A stretch of 64,000 nt of DNA from Microbulbifer sp. HZ11 (GTDB lineage Bacteria; Pseudomonadota; Gammaproteobacteria; Pseudomonadales; Cellvibrionaceae). Below the pieces are notes generated by a model. That model was given only the letters and a program-made list of their open reading frames with translations, did not search any database and was not told the DNA's origin. The translations under genes were made by a program, and so were the position numbers. The stretch's first letter is position 1. Each line of letters opens with the position of its first letter. The DNA is taken from positions 186,001 through 250,000 of the forward strand of contig NZ_JELR01000002.1 of the NCBI RefSeq assembly GCF_000708675.1, read 5' to 3'. Of this stretch, positions 27,420-36,795 are shown one piece after another.

Positions 27420-28863
27420 AATGGTGACCATTTTCGGCCAGCAACTGATTGGAGGCCTGCGGCCCCCAGGTTCCCGCACGGTACAACTGCGGCTGATTCG
27501 CAGTATCGCGCCAGTGGTCGATGATCGGATCGACCCAGGCCCAGGCCGCTGCCACTTCTTCGCGGTGAATAAATAGCGCGGAATTGTTTGCTGCGGCGTC
27601 CAGCATGAGACGCTTGTAGGCATCACTTTTGAAGCTGTCGTAGGTATCCGAAAGTGTCAGGTTCAGCTCTACCGGTTGCAGCTCCATGGTGAGACTGTCC
27701 ATCTTCTTGGCCATCAGCACCATTTTGATGCTTTCTTCCGGCTGCAGACGAATCACAAGGCGGTTTGGCAGTACTTTACCGGCCTCAGGCTGATACACGC
27801 TATGGGAAACGTTCTTGTACTGAATCACGATTTCTGCACAGCGCTTTTCCATACGTTTGCCGGTGCGTAGATAAAACGGCACACCGGTCCAGCGCCAGTT
27901 ATCGATGTGTGCACGGATCGCGACGAAGGTCTCAGTGGTGCTGTTTGCCGCTTTCAACTCTTCCAGATAGCCGGGAACCAGCTCCTTACCCAGACCACCA
28001 GCCACGTACTGGCCGCGCACGATGTTGTTATCGACACTATCGCCAGTCAGCGGCCGCAGAGCCTCCAGCACTTTGATTTTTTCCGAGCGGATATTGCGCG
28101 CGGACATGCTGTTCGGCGATTCCATGGCGATCAGACACAGCAGCTGCAGTAGGTGGTTCTGAACCATGTCGCGCATTGCGCCGGTGTCATCGTAAAAACC
28201 CGCGCGCCCTTCCAGACCCACGGTTTCGGAAATACTGATCTGGATGTGATCGATGGTCTTCGCATCCCACAGGTGTTCGAACAGCACGTTACTGAAGCGC
28301 AGGGCCAGCAGGTTCTGTACGGTTTCTTTACCCAGGTAGTGGTCGATGCGGAAAATGCTGTCTTCCGGAAAGTACTCGGCGATCTTGCTGTTGATCTCGT
28401 CGGAGGTCTTAGCGTTGTAGCCAAGGGGCTTTTCCACAACCACGCGGGAGTTTTCGTGGATAAGTCCTTTTACGGAAAGGTTCTCACAGCAAGGGCCAAA
28501 TACCGCCGGCGGAATCGCGAGATAAAACAGACGGGTGCGCTTGGTGTCCTTACCCAGAATATCCACCAGACCGTCCCACTGCTCATCGGGCTTGGCGATA
28601 TCCAGATATACGGCGCGCAACAGGCCGCTGAATTCTTTCCAGTTTTTATCACTGTATTCACCATCGCGCAGATGGGTTTTCAGCGCTTGCTGTGCGGTCT
28701 TCATGTAGGTGTCCGCGTCTTCCTGACGACGGACCACAGGCAGGATGCGGGTGTCCTTGTTCAGGCCACCTTCAATATAAGCGCGATACAACGCAGGAAT
28801 CAGTTTGCGCAGAGACAGATCGCCGCCGCCGCCAAACAGTACCATGTCGAATGAATTTGCCAT
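27406..28863 (-). CDS. zwf: Glucose-6-phosphate 1-dehydrogenase
   Basis: 485 aa. It oxidises glucose-6-P to the lactone with NADP or NAD, the entry to the Entner-Doudoroff and pentose-phosphate routes. The N-terminal coenzyme loop reads GGGGDLSLRKL (11-21), where most enzymes have GASGDLA; the Ser is Gly here. The active-site signature RIDHYLGKE is at 172-180. EKPLGYN and the C-terminal region are typical. The gene ends in a short GGTTTAAC repeat and is part of the pgi-edd-zwf-pgl-eda run. Confidence 0.96.
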   Translation of the reverse strand: MANSFDMVLFGGGGDLSLRKLIPALYRAYIEGGLNKDTRILPVVRRQEDADTYMKTAQQALKTHLRDGEYSDKNWKEFSGLLRAVYLDIAKPDEQWDGLVDILGKDTKRTRLFYLAIPPAVFGPCCENLSVKGLIHENSRVVVEKPLGYNAKTSDEINSKIAEYFPEDSIFRIDHYLGKETVQNLLALRFSNVLFEHLWDAKTIDHIQISISETVGLEGRAGFYDDTGAMRDMVQNHLLQLLCLIAMESPNSMSARNIRSEKIKVLEALRPLTGDSVDNNIVRGQYVAGGLGKELVPGYLEELKAANSTTETFVAIRAHIDNWRWTGVPFYLRTGKRMEKRCAEIVIQYKNVSHSVYQPEAGKVLPNRLVIRLQPEESIKMVLMAKKMDSLTMELQPVELNLTLSDTYDSFKSDAYKRLMLDAAANNSALFIHREEVAAAWAWVDPIIDHWRDTANQPQLYRAGTWGPQASNQLLAENGHHWFNP

Positions 28864-28923
28864 TTCGTTGCTCTCAAACAGTTGCGCGGGCCTGATGTGT
28901 TATCAGCGCCCGCACGAATTCAG

Positions 28924-30756
28924 TTAAAAAAGAATGCTACCGCCGGTTTCTGCGCCGCTCGCAAGCTTGCGCATATTGACAAACAGATCCCGTCCCATGC
29001 CGCTGTTGTTGGCTGACAGGTCGCATTCCGCTGGCGCGCGTGCGGCCAGCTCTTCATCACTTACATCTACTTTGAGAACGCCGGCTTCCGCGTCCAGCTC
29101 TACAATATCTCCGTCCTGGATTTTTGCGATTACGCCACCTTCCAGCGCTTCCGGGGAAAGGTGGATGGCCGCCGGCACTTTACCGGAGGCGCCGGACATG
29201 CGGCCGTCGGTGACCAGCGCCACCTTGAAACCGCGGTCCTGCAGTACGCCGAGGGATGGCGTCAGCTTGTGCAGTTCCGGCATACCGTTGGCCTGTGGGC
29301 CCTGGAATCGCACCACGGCCACAAAATCTTTTTCCAGCTTGCCCGCTTTGAACGCGTCCAGCATGTCGTCCTGACTGTTGAACACAACTGCCGGTGCTTT
29401 CACTTTCAGCTGCGGGGTTTTCAGCGCGGAAACCTTGATCACGCTGTTACCCAGATTGCCTTTCAACAATTGCAGGCCGCCGTGGCTGGAGAACGGATCC
29501 GCTGCCGGGCGAATGATGTCCGGGTTGCCGGACTCTTCGGCGGTCGGGCGCCACACCAGGCCGTCCTTGTCTTCATTCAGGAACGGATCGTAGGTGTAGG
29601 GTTCCATACCGGAATCGCCGAGTACGGTGGCCACATCGTTGTGCAGCAGACCTGCCCCGAGCAATTCGCGGATCAGATACTGCATACCGCCGGCCGCGGC
29701 AAAGTGGTTGATGTCCGCGGTACCGTTCGGGTACACGTGGCACAGCAGCGGCACTACTTCAGACAGCTCTGCCATATCCTGCCAGGTAATCTGGATGCCG
29801 GCGGCGCGCGCCATGGCGATCAGGTGCATGGTGTGGTTGGTAGAGCCACCGGTTGCGTGCAGGCCAACGATGCCGTTGACGAAGGCTTTTTCGGTCAGGA
29901 TCTTGGCGATGGGTGTGTAGTTGCTGGGCTCGGAGTTCTGTACCAGCTGCTTCACCGCCGCTTTGTTCATGGCATCGCGCAGTTCGGTGCCCGGATTGAT
30001 AAACGAGCTGCCCGGCAATTGCAGGCCCATGATTTCCACCAGCATCTGGTTGCTGTTGGCGGTACCGTAGAAGGTGCAGGTACCCGCGCTGTGATAGGAG
30101 GCGCTTTCCGCTTCCAGTAATTCTTTGCGGCCCACTTTGCCTTCCGCGTACAGCTGGCGAACGCGTACTTTTTCCGCGTTGGCAAGACCGGTTGGCATGG
30201 GACCTGCAGGTACAAATACCGCAGGCAGGTGACCAAAAGACAGAGCACCAATCACCAGACCGGGAACAATCTTGTCGCAGATGCCGAGGTACATTCCGCC
30301 GTCAAACATATCGTGTGACAGGGAGATGGCGGTGGCCATGGCGATGACATCGCGGGAAAACAGTGACAGTTCCATACCGGGCTGACCCTGGGTCACGCCA
30401 TCACACATGGCGGGTACACCACCGGCAACCTGCGCGGTTGCACCGTTGCGCAGGGCTTCTGCCTTGAGCATTTCCGGGTAAGTGCCGTAAGGCTGGTGCG
30501 CCGACAACATATCGTTGTAAGCAGTGACGATTGCCAGATTGGGGCCATGCCCGGAGGCGATCAGATTTTTGTCATGATCGCTGGACGCTGCCATCGCATG
30601 CGCCAGGTTGCCGCAGGACAGCTTGTGACGCGCACGGCCTTTGCCCTGCGCGCGCTCGACCTGAGCCAGGTAAGTCGCCCGGGTTTCTTCGCTGCGGCGG
30701 ATGATCCTTTCGGTCACCGTCTGTACGCGACTGTGTACCACTGTTTTGTTTGCCAT
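28924..30756 (-). CDS. edd: Phosphogluconate dehydratase
   Basis: 610 aa from the ATG at 30756 (a 16-residue upstream extension is rejected). It dehydrates 6-phosphogluconate to KDPG. It belongs to the IlvD/Edd Fe-S dehydratases: [34 protein letters not shown] and the [19 protein letters not shown] segment carry the cluster-ligand cysteines, and the C-terminal half has [19 protein letters not shown]. It lies between pgi and zwf with gaps of 55-60 nt, consistent with one operon. Confidence 0.97.
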   Translation of the reverse strand: MANKTVVHSRVQTVTERIIRRSEETRATYLAQVERAQGKGRARHKLSCGNLAHAMAASSDHDKNLIASGHGPNLAIVTAYNDMLSAHQPYGTYPEMLKAEALRNGATAQVAGGVPAMCDGVTQGQPGMELSLFSRDVIAMATAISLSHDMFDGGMYLGICDKIVPGLVIGALSFGHLPAVFVPAGPMPTGLANAEKVRVRQLYAEGKVGRKELLEAESASYHSAGTCTFYGTANSNQMLVEIMGLQLPGSSFINPGTELRDAMNKAAVKQLVQNSEPSNYTPIAKILTEKAFVNGIVGLHATGGSTNHTMHLIAMARAAGIQITWQDMAELSEVVPLLCHVYPNGTADINHFAAAGGMQYLIRELLGAGLLHNDVATVLGDSGMEPYTYDPFLNEDKDGLVWRPTAEESGNPDIIRPAADPFSSHGGLQLLKGNLGNSVIKVSALKTPQLKVKAPAVVFNSQDDMLDAFKAGKLEKDFVAVVRFQGPQANGMPELHKLTPSLGVLQDRGFKVALVTDGRMSGASGKVPAAIHLSPEALEGGVIAKIQDGDIVELDAEAGVLKVDVSDEELAARAPAECDLSANNSGMGRDLFVNMRKLASGAETGGSILF

Positions 30757-30811
30757 TTTTTCAACTCTTCGATTTTTATCAGCTCGTTTCACGCTGCAGC
30801 ACAATGTGCGT

Positions 30812-32563
30812 TTAAGCCTGTTCTCCAGCAGACTCAGCCACCTCTATTTCAGGCAGCTCCGTGGACGTAACCGCGCCGTTTATCCGGCGGTAGTATTCGA
30901 TCAGTTGGGCAGTAGAACCGTCTTCGCCTGCCAGGTCGCCGGAAGCCAGTTTTGGCTCCAGTTTGTTAGCAAGGCCCTTACCCAGTTCCACTCCCCACTG
31001 ATCAAAGGAATAAATTTGCAAAATCACACCTTGAACAAAAATCTTGTGCTCATAGAGTGCGATCAGCGCTCCCAGTGATCGGGGGTCCAACTCCTTCAAG
31101 AGTATTGTGTTACTTGGCTTTCCACCCCTGTGGACCTTGAATGGGGTGAGCCTTTTTATTTCTTCTTGCGACAGCCCCTTGGCTGCCAGTTCACGACCGA
31201 CGGACTCTGCGTCCACGCCGTTCATCAGTGCCTGACTCTGGGCAAACATGTTTGCCAGCAGAATCTCGTGGTGACCGTCGAGGTCGTGCCCTGGGGTCAC
31301 ACTGCCGATAAAGTCGGCGGGAACCACTTCCGGGCTCTGGTGCAGATACTGATAAAACGCATGCTGCCCGTTGATGCCCGTCTGGCCCCATATTAGAGGG
31401 CCGGTGGTGTAGTCCACCTCCACCCCTGCACGGGTGGTAGATTTGCCGTTACTCTCCATATCCGCCTGCTGCAGATAGGAAGGCAACATGTGCAGTGCCT
31501 GTTCGTAGGGCAATACCGCATGTGCCGGGTAACCCATAAAGGTGCAATACCAGACGCTCAGCAGCGCCATGATCACCGGCGCATTGGCCGCAAGCGGCGC
31601 CTCGCGGAAGTGCTTGTCCATACTTGCCGCGCCATCCAGCAAGGCGCGGAAATTGTCGAACCCGCAGGCAATGGCAATGGGCAGACCGATGGATGACCAC
31701 AGCGAGAAGCGCCCGCCTACCCAGTCCCAGAAGCGGAAGGTCCGCTCCGGCAGCACACCAAACTGCTGCGCTTTATCCGGACTGGAAGTCACCGCAACAA
31801 AGTGCTGCCGCAGCAGCGCTTCGGTGTCAGCCTCCGGCATCGCCTTCTGCAGCCACTTCAGGCCACTGTTGGCGTTGGTCATTGTCTCGCTGGTCGTGAA
31901 TGTCTTGGACGAGACAATGAATAAAGTCGAATCGGCATCCAGGCCGGCCAGCACATCCGTGAGCTGGGTTCCATCCACATTGGATACAAAATGCACTGCG
32001 ACATCGCCCTTCCGATGGGCACGCAGTGCTTCGATGGTGGTTTGCGGCCCGAGATGGGAGCCACCTACCCCAAGATTGACCACATCGGTAATTCGTTTAC
32101 CGCTGTAGCCAGTCAGGGCTCCATTATGTAGTAAAACTACAAACTCTTTCAAGCGCTCCAACTCGGCTTCCACCAGGCTGGTGACGGATACCCCGCCCAC
32201 TTCAATATCTTCCGCCAGACCACCGCGCAACGCAGGATGCAGCACCGGGCGGCCTTCTGTGGCATTGATGGGCTTGCCGGCAAATAAGTCCGCTCGCCAC
32301 TGCGCCAGATCCGCGGCTTCCGCCAGGCGTAATAAATTTACAAAAACGTCCTGATCCAGCAGGTTTTTTGAGTAATCCAGCAGAAATTCCGGCAGCTCCA
32401 GGGAGAAACGCTCCGCGCGCTGTGGATCGGCGGCAAACAGTGCCCTCAAGGATTGCCCTTTCAGCGCCGCTGCCTGCGCCTGCAGGACCTGCCAGATTGG
32501 CGACTGGGAAAGAGGAACAGAGGAAGATTGAGAGTGAGACGTGTGAGAGTGTGCACTGTGCAT
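30812..32563 (-). CDS. pgi: Glucose-6-phosphate isomerase
   Basis: 583 aa from the ATG at 32563, which has AGGGGG 7 nt upstream; a longer in-frame extension is not credible. It interconverts fructose-6-P and glucose-6-P, feeding the fructose-6-P formed from GlcNAc into the Entner-Doudoroff genes downstream. Family signatures: [19 protein letters not shown] and [19 protein letters not shown]. The N-terminus ([15 protein letters not shown]) is an unusual His/Ser-rich tail of about 20 residues. It is the first gene of the run and has a LacI-type operator about 120 bp upstream. Confidence 0.95.
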   Translation of the reverse strand: MHSAHSHTSHSQSSSVPLSQSPIWQVLQAQAAALKGQSLRALFAADPQRAERFSLELPEFLLDYSKNLLDQDVFVNLLRLAEAADLAQWRADLFAGKPINATEGRPVLHPALRGGLAEDIEVGGVSVTSLVEAELERLKEFVVLLHNGALTGYSGKRITDVVNLGVGGSHLGPQTTIEALRAHRKGDVAVHFVSNVDGTQLTDVLAGLDADSTLFIVSSKTFTTSETMTNANSGLKWLQKAMPEADTEALLRQHFVAVTSSPDKAQQFGVLPERTFRFWDWVGGRFSLWSSIGLPIAIACGFDNFRALLDGAASMDKHFREAPLAANAPVIMALLSVWYCTFMGYPAHAVLPYEQALHMLPSYLQQADMESNGKSTTRAGVEVDYTTGPLIWGQTGINGQHAFYQYLHQSPEVVPADFIGSVTPGHDLDGHHEILLANMFAQSQALMNGVDAESVGRELAAKGLSQEEIKRLTPFKVHRGGKPSNTILLKELDPRSLGALIALYEHKIFVQGVILQIYSFDQWGVELGKGLANKLEPKLASGDLAGEDGSTAQLIEYYRRINGAVTSTELPEIEVAESAGEQA

Positions 32564-32683
32564 AGCGAGCCCCCTAAAGTGGCGCCCGCCGTGGTGTTGC
32601 AGGCACCGGTTATTGTTATCTACCCGATTGACCGGCAACTGACTCCCGGCCCCGGAAGCAACTGCCAACCTGTACAAAAACAA

Positions 32684-32699
32684 ATGACAACGCTGTCAA
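32684..32699. promoter_or_regulatory. LacI-type operator upstream of pgi
   Basis: ATGACAACGCTGTCAA, a 16-bp near-palindrome with central CG. It shares the ATGAYARCGYTGTCA pattern with the sites before the TonB receptor and nagK. It could serve both pgi and the divergent regulator gene. Confidence 0.78.
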
Positions 32700-32744
32700 T
32701 TTGGCGCCAGAGTCACACAGTTGGTAAAAGCTGTCAATTGGGTT

Positions 32745-32759
32745 TGTAGTTTTATTTCA
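32745..32759. promoter_or_regulatory. Possible HexR-like site
   Basis: TGTAGTTTTATTTCA matches 14 of 15 positions of the HexR pattern TGTARTWWWAYTACA as I recall it for gammaproteobacteria. HexR commonly controls pgi, edd, zwf, eda, gap and pyk, so the location is apt. No hexR gene lies in the window. Confidence 0.35.
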
Positions 32760-32861
32760 CACCCGGAATAGGCCGGATCACTCGGTGACCCGTAGGCCAT
32801 CGTCGTTCGCGCCAGAACCGGGTAAACTTGCTTGATAGGCAAATTACGGAATCATTCCAAC

Positions 32862-32899
32862 AAGGACCTTTTAAGGACCCAACAAGGACCCATCAAGGA
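32862..32899 (+). repeat. Four AAGGA motifs in 11-bp phase before the LacI-type gene
   Basis: AAGGA begins at 32862, 32873, 32884 and 32895, exactly 11 bases apart, as part of an imperfect CAAGGACCCAT-like 11-mer repeat. The last copy is 12 nt before the ATG at 32912 and could act as the ribosome-binding site. Confidence 0.75.
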
Positions 32900-32911
32900 T
32901 CACAGCCAACA

Positions 32912-33958
32912 ATGAAGAGCACCATCAACGACGTGGCCGCAAGAGCCGGGGTATCGATCAAGACCGTTTCCCGGGTGATCAACAACGAGCCGTCGGTGCG
33001 CCCCGCTACTCGCCAGAAAGTGATGGATGCCGTGGAAGCGCTGCACTACCAACCCAACCTGGCAGCGCGCAACCTGGCGGGCACCCGCAGTTACACCATT
33101 GCCCTGATCTACGATAACCCCAACGCCTATTATGTGATCGATATGCAGAACGGTATTCTCGAGGCATGCAAGGCACGAGGGTACGAACTACTGATTCACC
33201 CGAGTAATTCCAAGTCCACTAACGTAAATGACGAGCTGCGCGCACTGGTGGAGCACTCCAAAGTGGCGGGCCTGGTACTAACGCCGCCCTTTTCGGAAAC
33301 ACAGTCGGTAATCGATGAGGTCAAAAAACTCGGACTGGATTATGTGCGCATCGTTTCCAGTGGCGCCGCCGAAGGGGACGAAGACAACTGCATTCAGGTG
33401 GACGATACCGCAGCCGCCTTCGACATCACCAAACATCTGATTGAAAACGGCCACAAGCGTATCGGGTTTCTGGCGGGGGGCGAGGAACACGTCTCCACCC
33501 ACGGGCGACTGGAGGGCTATAAGGAAGCGCTGCAACAAGCCGGTATCTCCATCGACCCGGATCTGATTATTCCCGGGGAATACTCTTTTGACTCGGGTGT
33601 ATCCGGGGCCAAAGCACTGCTGGAAAAAGACAACCCGCCCACCGCCATTTTTGCCAGTAACGACGAGATGGCGGCCGGCGCACTTTTCGCCGCCCGCCTG
33701 ATGCACATCGAAATTCCCGCGCAACTGTCCATCGTCGGTTTCGAGGACAGCCCCTTCTCCCGCCAGACCTGGCCCAAACTCACCACCGCGCACCAGCCCA
33801 ACAGCGAAATCGCCAAATGCGCCGCCGCCCTGGTACTCAATAAAGCCCGCAGCAAAAGCGCCTCCGAAAGCGCCTCCGCCAACAAAGACGCCGGCATCAC
33901 CAAAAAATTCGTCCCCGAACTCCTGGTCCGCGACTCCACCGGCCAATCCCCGGCTTAA
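32912..33958 (+). CDS. LacI-family transcriptional regulator (probable NagR-type)
   Basis: 348 aa from the ATG at 32912, where the helix-turn-helix begins (STINDVAARAGVSIKTVSRVIN), followed by the hinge helix YQPNLAARNLAG. The effector domain is a periplasmic-binding-protein fold (TIALIYDNPNAYYV ... IGFLAGGEEHVSTHGRLEGY ... IFASNDEMAAGALFAA). It is divergent from pgi and lies beside the convergent nag operon. CG-centred 16-bp palindromes typical of LacI proteins occur before pgi, nagK and the TonB receptor. I infer that it regulates these, probably with a GlcNAc-derived or sugar-phosphate effector; the identity of the effector is not visible. A Lys/Ser/Ala-rich insert sits near the C-terminus. 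Confidence 0.9.
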   Translation: MKSTINDVAARAGVSIKTVSRVINNEPSVRPATRQKVMDAVEALHYQPNLAARNLAGTRSYTIALIYDNPNAYYVIDMQNGILEACKARGYELLIHPSNSKSTNVNDELRALVEHSKVAGLVLTPPFSETQSVIDEVKKLGLDYVRIVSSGAAEGDEDNCIQVDDTAAAFDITKHLIENGHKRIGFLAGGEEHVSTHGRLEGYKEALQQAGISIDPDLIIPGEYSFDSGVSGAKALLEKDNPPTAIFASNDEMAAGALFAARLMHIEIPAQLSIVGFEDSPFSRQTWPKLTTAHQPNSEIAKCAAALVLNKARSKSASESASANKDAGITKKFVPELLVRDSTGQSPA

Positions 33959-33977
33959 ACGGAATTTACCTCACAGC

Positions 33978-34140
33978 TCGAGGATCGCCGAAAAGCGTAG
34001 CGAGCACCTGTCTGGTGGTGGCCGCCGGAGCGGAAGGAACGGAATGTATGTTAATACATGAGTATCCTGACCGGGCTGGCGCACCAGCACCGCCGGACGC
34101 CGCCAGGCATGTGCGCAGTAGCTCTTCGGTGATTCCCCTC
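33978..34140. repeat. Large imperfect inverted repeat between lacI-type gene and nagP
   Basis: Sequences from about 33978 and from about 34140 backwards are related as imperfect inverted arms of roughly 65-70 bp (for example GGTGGTGGCCGCCGGAG against CTCCGGCGGCGTCCGGCGG-like complement). They are centred on ATGTAT-GTTA-ATACAT at 34044-34059. There is no gene in it. It may be a non-autonomous mobile or REP-like element. Confidence 0.55.
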
Positions 34141-34141
34141 C

Positions 34142-34166
34142 AAAAAAAAGCCCTCACTAGGAGGGC
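34142..34166 (-). terminator. Terminator of the nag operon
   Basis: On the minus strand GCCCTC-CTAGT-GAGGGC (34166-34150) is followed by eight T. It lies about 80 nt after the nagP stop codon. Confidence 0.85.
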
Positions 34167-34243
34167 AAAGATGACGAGAACCAAAGAGAGAAACTTTAAA
34201 AAGAAACTTAGACTGACTGTAGCGCCAGCTGGATAACCGGAGG

Positions 34244-35575
34244 TTATTTCCAGCTGCGCATCTTGTGCCCTTTCAGGGCGTAAAACAGGATAAACAGGTA
34301 AGCCGGGATGGAGATCACGTAGGCCAACTGGCCATCACCGGTGTCGGCGAAGTGGCCGTACAGGGGCGGCAGAACCGCACCACCGGAGATACCCATGATC
34401 AGCAGGGCGGCACCTTTGGAGGTGAACTTACCCAGGCCTTCCAGCGCCAGCGGCCAGATTGCCGGCCAGCACATGGCGTTGGCAAAACCCAGCAGCGCAA
34501 CAAAGTAGACCGCGTTGGGGATTTCAGGCAGACCGAACAGCGCCAGGGTCGCGGAGGACATCACGGTGCTTTCCATGGAGCCGGTCATCACCGCGATAGT
34601 GAAGACAATACCCAGCACCGCAGAGATCAGCAGCGCAGTCTGCTGGCTGATAAAGCGCGGGATAGCGATGGTGCCCCAGATATAACCCAGCACCATAAAC
34701 ACCATGGTGTAGGACGTCAGAACAGAAGCGACCGCAGTATCCAGGCCCGCCTGTTTGCCCAGCAGACCGATCGCGTCACCGGCAATCACTTCCACACCCA
34801 CATAGAAGAACAGTGCGATAGAGCCCAGGATCAGCTGTGGGAATTTCAGCAGTGCCGGCAGGTTAACCGCCATATCTTCCTGACCTTCCACCACCTCGTC
34901 TTCAATATCCGGCAGTGGTGCGAACATCATGGCGATTGCCAACACGAAACCGAGTACCGCCATGCCGATGTAAGGGCTCACCATCTGGCCAGCCAACTCG
35001 TCCAGCTTGGCATCTTTCGCGGTGGTAGAGAGTGCAGAGAGCTCTGCTTCAGAAATACCGCTGATACCAGACATCACCAGAGCCGCAAACACCAGCGGCG
35101 CAACAATACCAGCACCCTTATTGAGCAAGCCCATCACGCAGATACGCACCGCGGCGGTTTCCGGCGAACCGACTCTGACCACATAAGGGTTGGACGCAGT
35201 CTGCAAAATGGTGAGACCGGAGCCCACGACAAACTGTGCCAGCAGGAAGACGCCGAACATACGGCTGTAAGCGGCGGGAATAAAAATCAGTGCACCGACG
35301 GCAACCAACGCAAGGCCAAGGGCCATACCGGTCTTGTAGCCGGTGCGCTCTATAATGGCCGCCATGGGCAACGCCATTACGGTGTAAGCGATATAGAAAG
35401 CGGAAGCTACCAGCATGGCCTGGAAGGCGCTGAGCTCACAGATGGTTTGCAGGAACGGGATCAGGGCTCCGTTGAGCCAGGTTACAAAACCAAAGATAAA
35501 GAACAACAGACCGATGATGGTCATCGGCAGGATACTGCTGCGGGTTTCACCCTGGCTAACAACTGCGGTATTCAT
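34244..35575 (-). CDS. nagP: GlcNAc/sugar MFS permease NagP-type
   Basis: 443 aa with about 12 transmembrane helices, FHS-family major facilitator (fucose/glucose-galactose/GlcNAc symporters). Recognisable parts: FIFGFVTWLNGALIPFLQTICELS in helix 1, GSGLTILQTASNPYVV in helix 4-5, and AMCWPAIWPLALEGLGKFTSKGAALLIMGISGGAVLPPLYG near the C-terminus. An acidic central loop (PDIEDEVVEGQED) separates the halves. Clustering with nagA, nagB and nagK indicates GlcNAc import across the inner membrane, as shown for NagP in Shewanella and Xanthomonas. Confidence 0.88.
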   Translation of the reverse strand: MNTAVVSQGETRSSILPMTIIGLLFFIFGFVTWLNGALIPFLQTICELSAFQAMLVASAFYIAYTVMALPMAAIIERTGYKTGMALGLALVAVGALIFIPAAYSRMFGVFLLAQFVVGSGLTILQTASNPYVVRVGSPETAAVRICVMGLLNKGAGIVAPLVFAALVMSGISGISEAELSALSTTAKDAKLDELAGQMVSPYIGMAVLGFVLAIAMMFAPLPDIEDEVVEGQEDMAVNLPALLKFPQLILGSIALFFYVGVEVIAGDAIGLLGKQAGLDTAVASVLTSYTMVFMVLGYIWGTIAIPRFISQQTALLISAVLGIVFTIAVMTGSMESTVMSSATLALFGLPEIPNAVYFVALLGFANAMCWPAIWPLALEGLGKFTSKGAALLIMGISGGAVLPPLYGHFADTGDGQLAYVISIPAYLFILFYALKGHKMRSWK

Positions 35576-35646
35576 AGGCTCACCTTTAATTATCGTTATT
35601 TAGCGTTTATGCATTTCGTCATCAGTTTTGTTTTTGTCACGGGCAT

Positions 35647-36780
35647 TCAGCCCGCGGAGAAGACTTCCTGTCCGCCGATCCAGGTCTTTTGCACCTGAAG
35701 ATCGTCGTTCATCAAAATCATATCGGCCGCAGCGCCTTCGGCGATGCGGCCACCGGCAAAACCCAGGTATTCCGCCGGGTAGAGAGCGGCCATACGCAGG
35801 GCTTCGGTCAATTCAACACCACACCAGTCGCGAATATTGCGCACCGCGCCGATCATATCCAGGTGCGAACCGGCCAGCTCGCCGGTATTGGAGGTCAGCT
35901 TGTCGCCGTCGCGGGTGACGATGCGATTAAACAGCGGGAAACTCTGCTCGTCGCTGCCCACCAGTGACATGGCATCGGTCACCAGCATGATCTTACCGCG
36001 GGGTTTGGCCTTCAGCGCGAGGGTGATCGCTTCCGGACTCACGTGGTGGCCATCGACAATCAATCCACACCAGCAATCGTCACTGATCAACGCGGTACCC
36101 ACCATGCCGGGATCACGGGAGTGCAGCGGCGACATGGCGTTGTACAAATGGGTAAATCCGCTCGCGCCTGCGGCTACCGCCGCGGCTGCGGTCTTGCCAT
36201 CGGCATTGGAGTGGCCGAGGCAGACTTTCACACCGAGCGACACCAGCCTGGCGATGTCTTCCGGGGAAACGTTTTCCGGCGCCAGGGTGACCATCTTCAG
36301 GCCTAGGTCGTCCCGGGCGTAAATCGCCAGCTCTTCATCGCTGAGCGGGCGAATAAAACATTCTTCGTGGGTGCCTTTTTTCGGCGCGCTCAGGTGCGGG
36401 CCTTCAAAATGCACGCCGAGGACACCGGGCACGCCTTCTTTCAGGGCGGCACTGACCGCGTCGGCGGCTTTTTGCATAACGTCCACCTGATCGGTAATCA
36501 GGGTGGGCATAAAGCCGGTAGTCCCGAACTGGGCGTGAGCCGCAGACATTTTGCCGAGGGCGTTGACGCTGGTGTCGTTATTGAACAGCGCACCACCGCC
36601 ACCGTTGACCTGTACATCGATCAGACCTGGCGCCAGCAAACCCTGCAATCGCACAGCGTCAGCCGCAGGGGTTCCGCCGAGGGAAATCACCTTGCCGCCG
36701 TCAACGGTCAGCGCTACATCCTTGAGTAGCTGCTCACCGTCGAATAACTGTTGTGCGATAAATGCCTGTACCACGTCCAA
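35647..36780 (-). CDS. nagA: N-acetylglucosamine-6-phosphate deacetylase
   Basis: 377 aa, amidohydrolase superfamily. It deacetylates GlcNAc-6-P to GlcN-6-P. LLAPGLIDVQVNGGGG, the metal-ligand Glu in VHFEGPHLSAPKKGTH, HLYNAMSPLHSRDPG, and the catalytic Asp in LVTDAMSLVG are all visible. It lies 15 nt after the SIS-type deaminase gene and 71 nt before nagP, in one operon. Confidence 0.95.
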   Translation of the reverse strand: MDVVQAFIAQQLFDGEQLLKDVALTVDGGKVISLGGTPAADAVRLQGLLAPGLIDVQVNGGGGALFNNDTSVNALGKMSAAHAQFGTTGFMPTLITDQVDVMQKAADAVSAALKEGVPGVLGVHFEGPHLSAPKKGTHEECFIRPLSDEELAIYARDDLGLKMVTLAPENVSPEDIARLVSLGVKVCLGHSNADGKTAAAAVAAGASGFTHLYNAMSPLHSRDPGMVGTALISDDCWCGLIVDGHHVSPEAITLALKAKPRGKIMLVTDAMSLVGSDEQSFPLFNRIVTRDGDKLTSNTGELAGSHLDMIGAVRNIRDWCGVELTEALRMAALYPAEYLGFAGGRIAEGAAADMILMNDDLQVQKTWIGGQEVFSAG

Positions 36781-36795
36781 AATCCTTATCCGCGA

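Larger units (their letters stand above)
32564..32911. other. Divergent pgi / lacI-type regulator control region
   Basis: 348 bases between divergent start codons. It contains the pgi operator (32684-32699), a half-site AGCTGTCAA near 32730, a HexR-like site (32745-32759) and a four-copy AAGGA array ahead of the regulator gene. Both promoters must lie here; their exact boxes are not resolved. Confidence 0.6.

Noticed and set aside
34015-34236. 73-codon plus-strand frame after the LacI-type gene
   Set aside because: It runs through the large imperfect palindrome and the nag terminator, so coding is unlikely.
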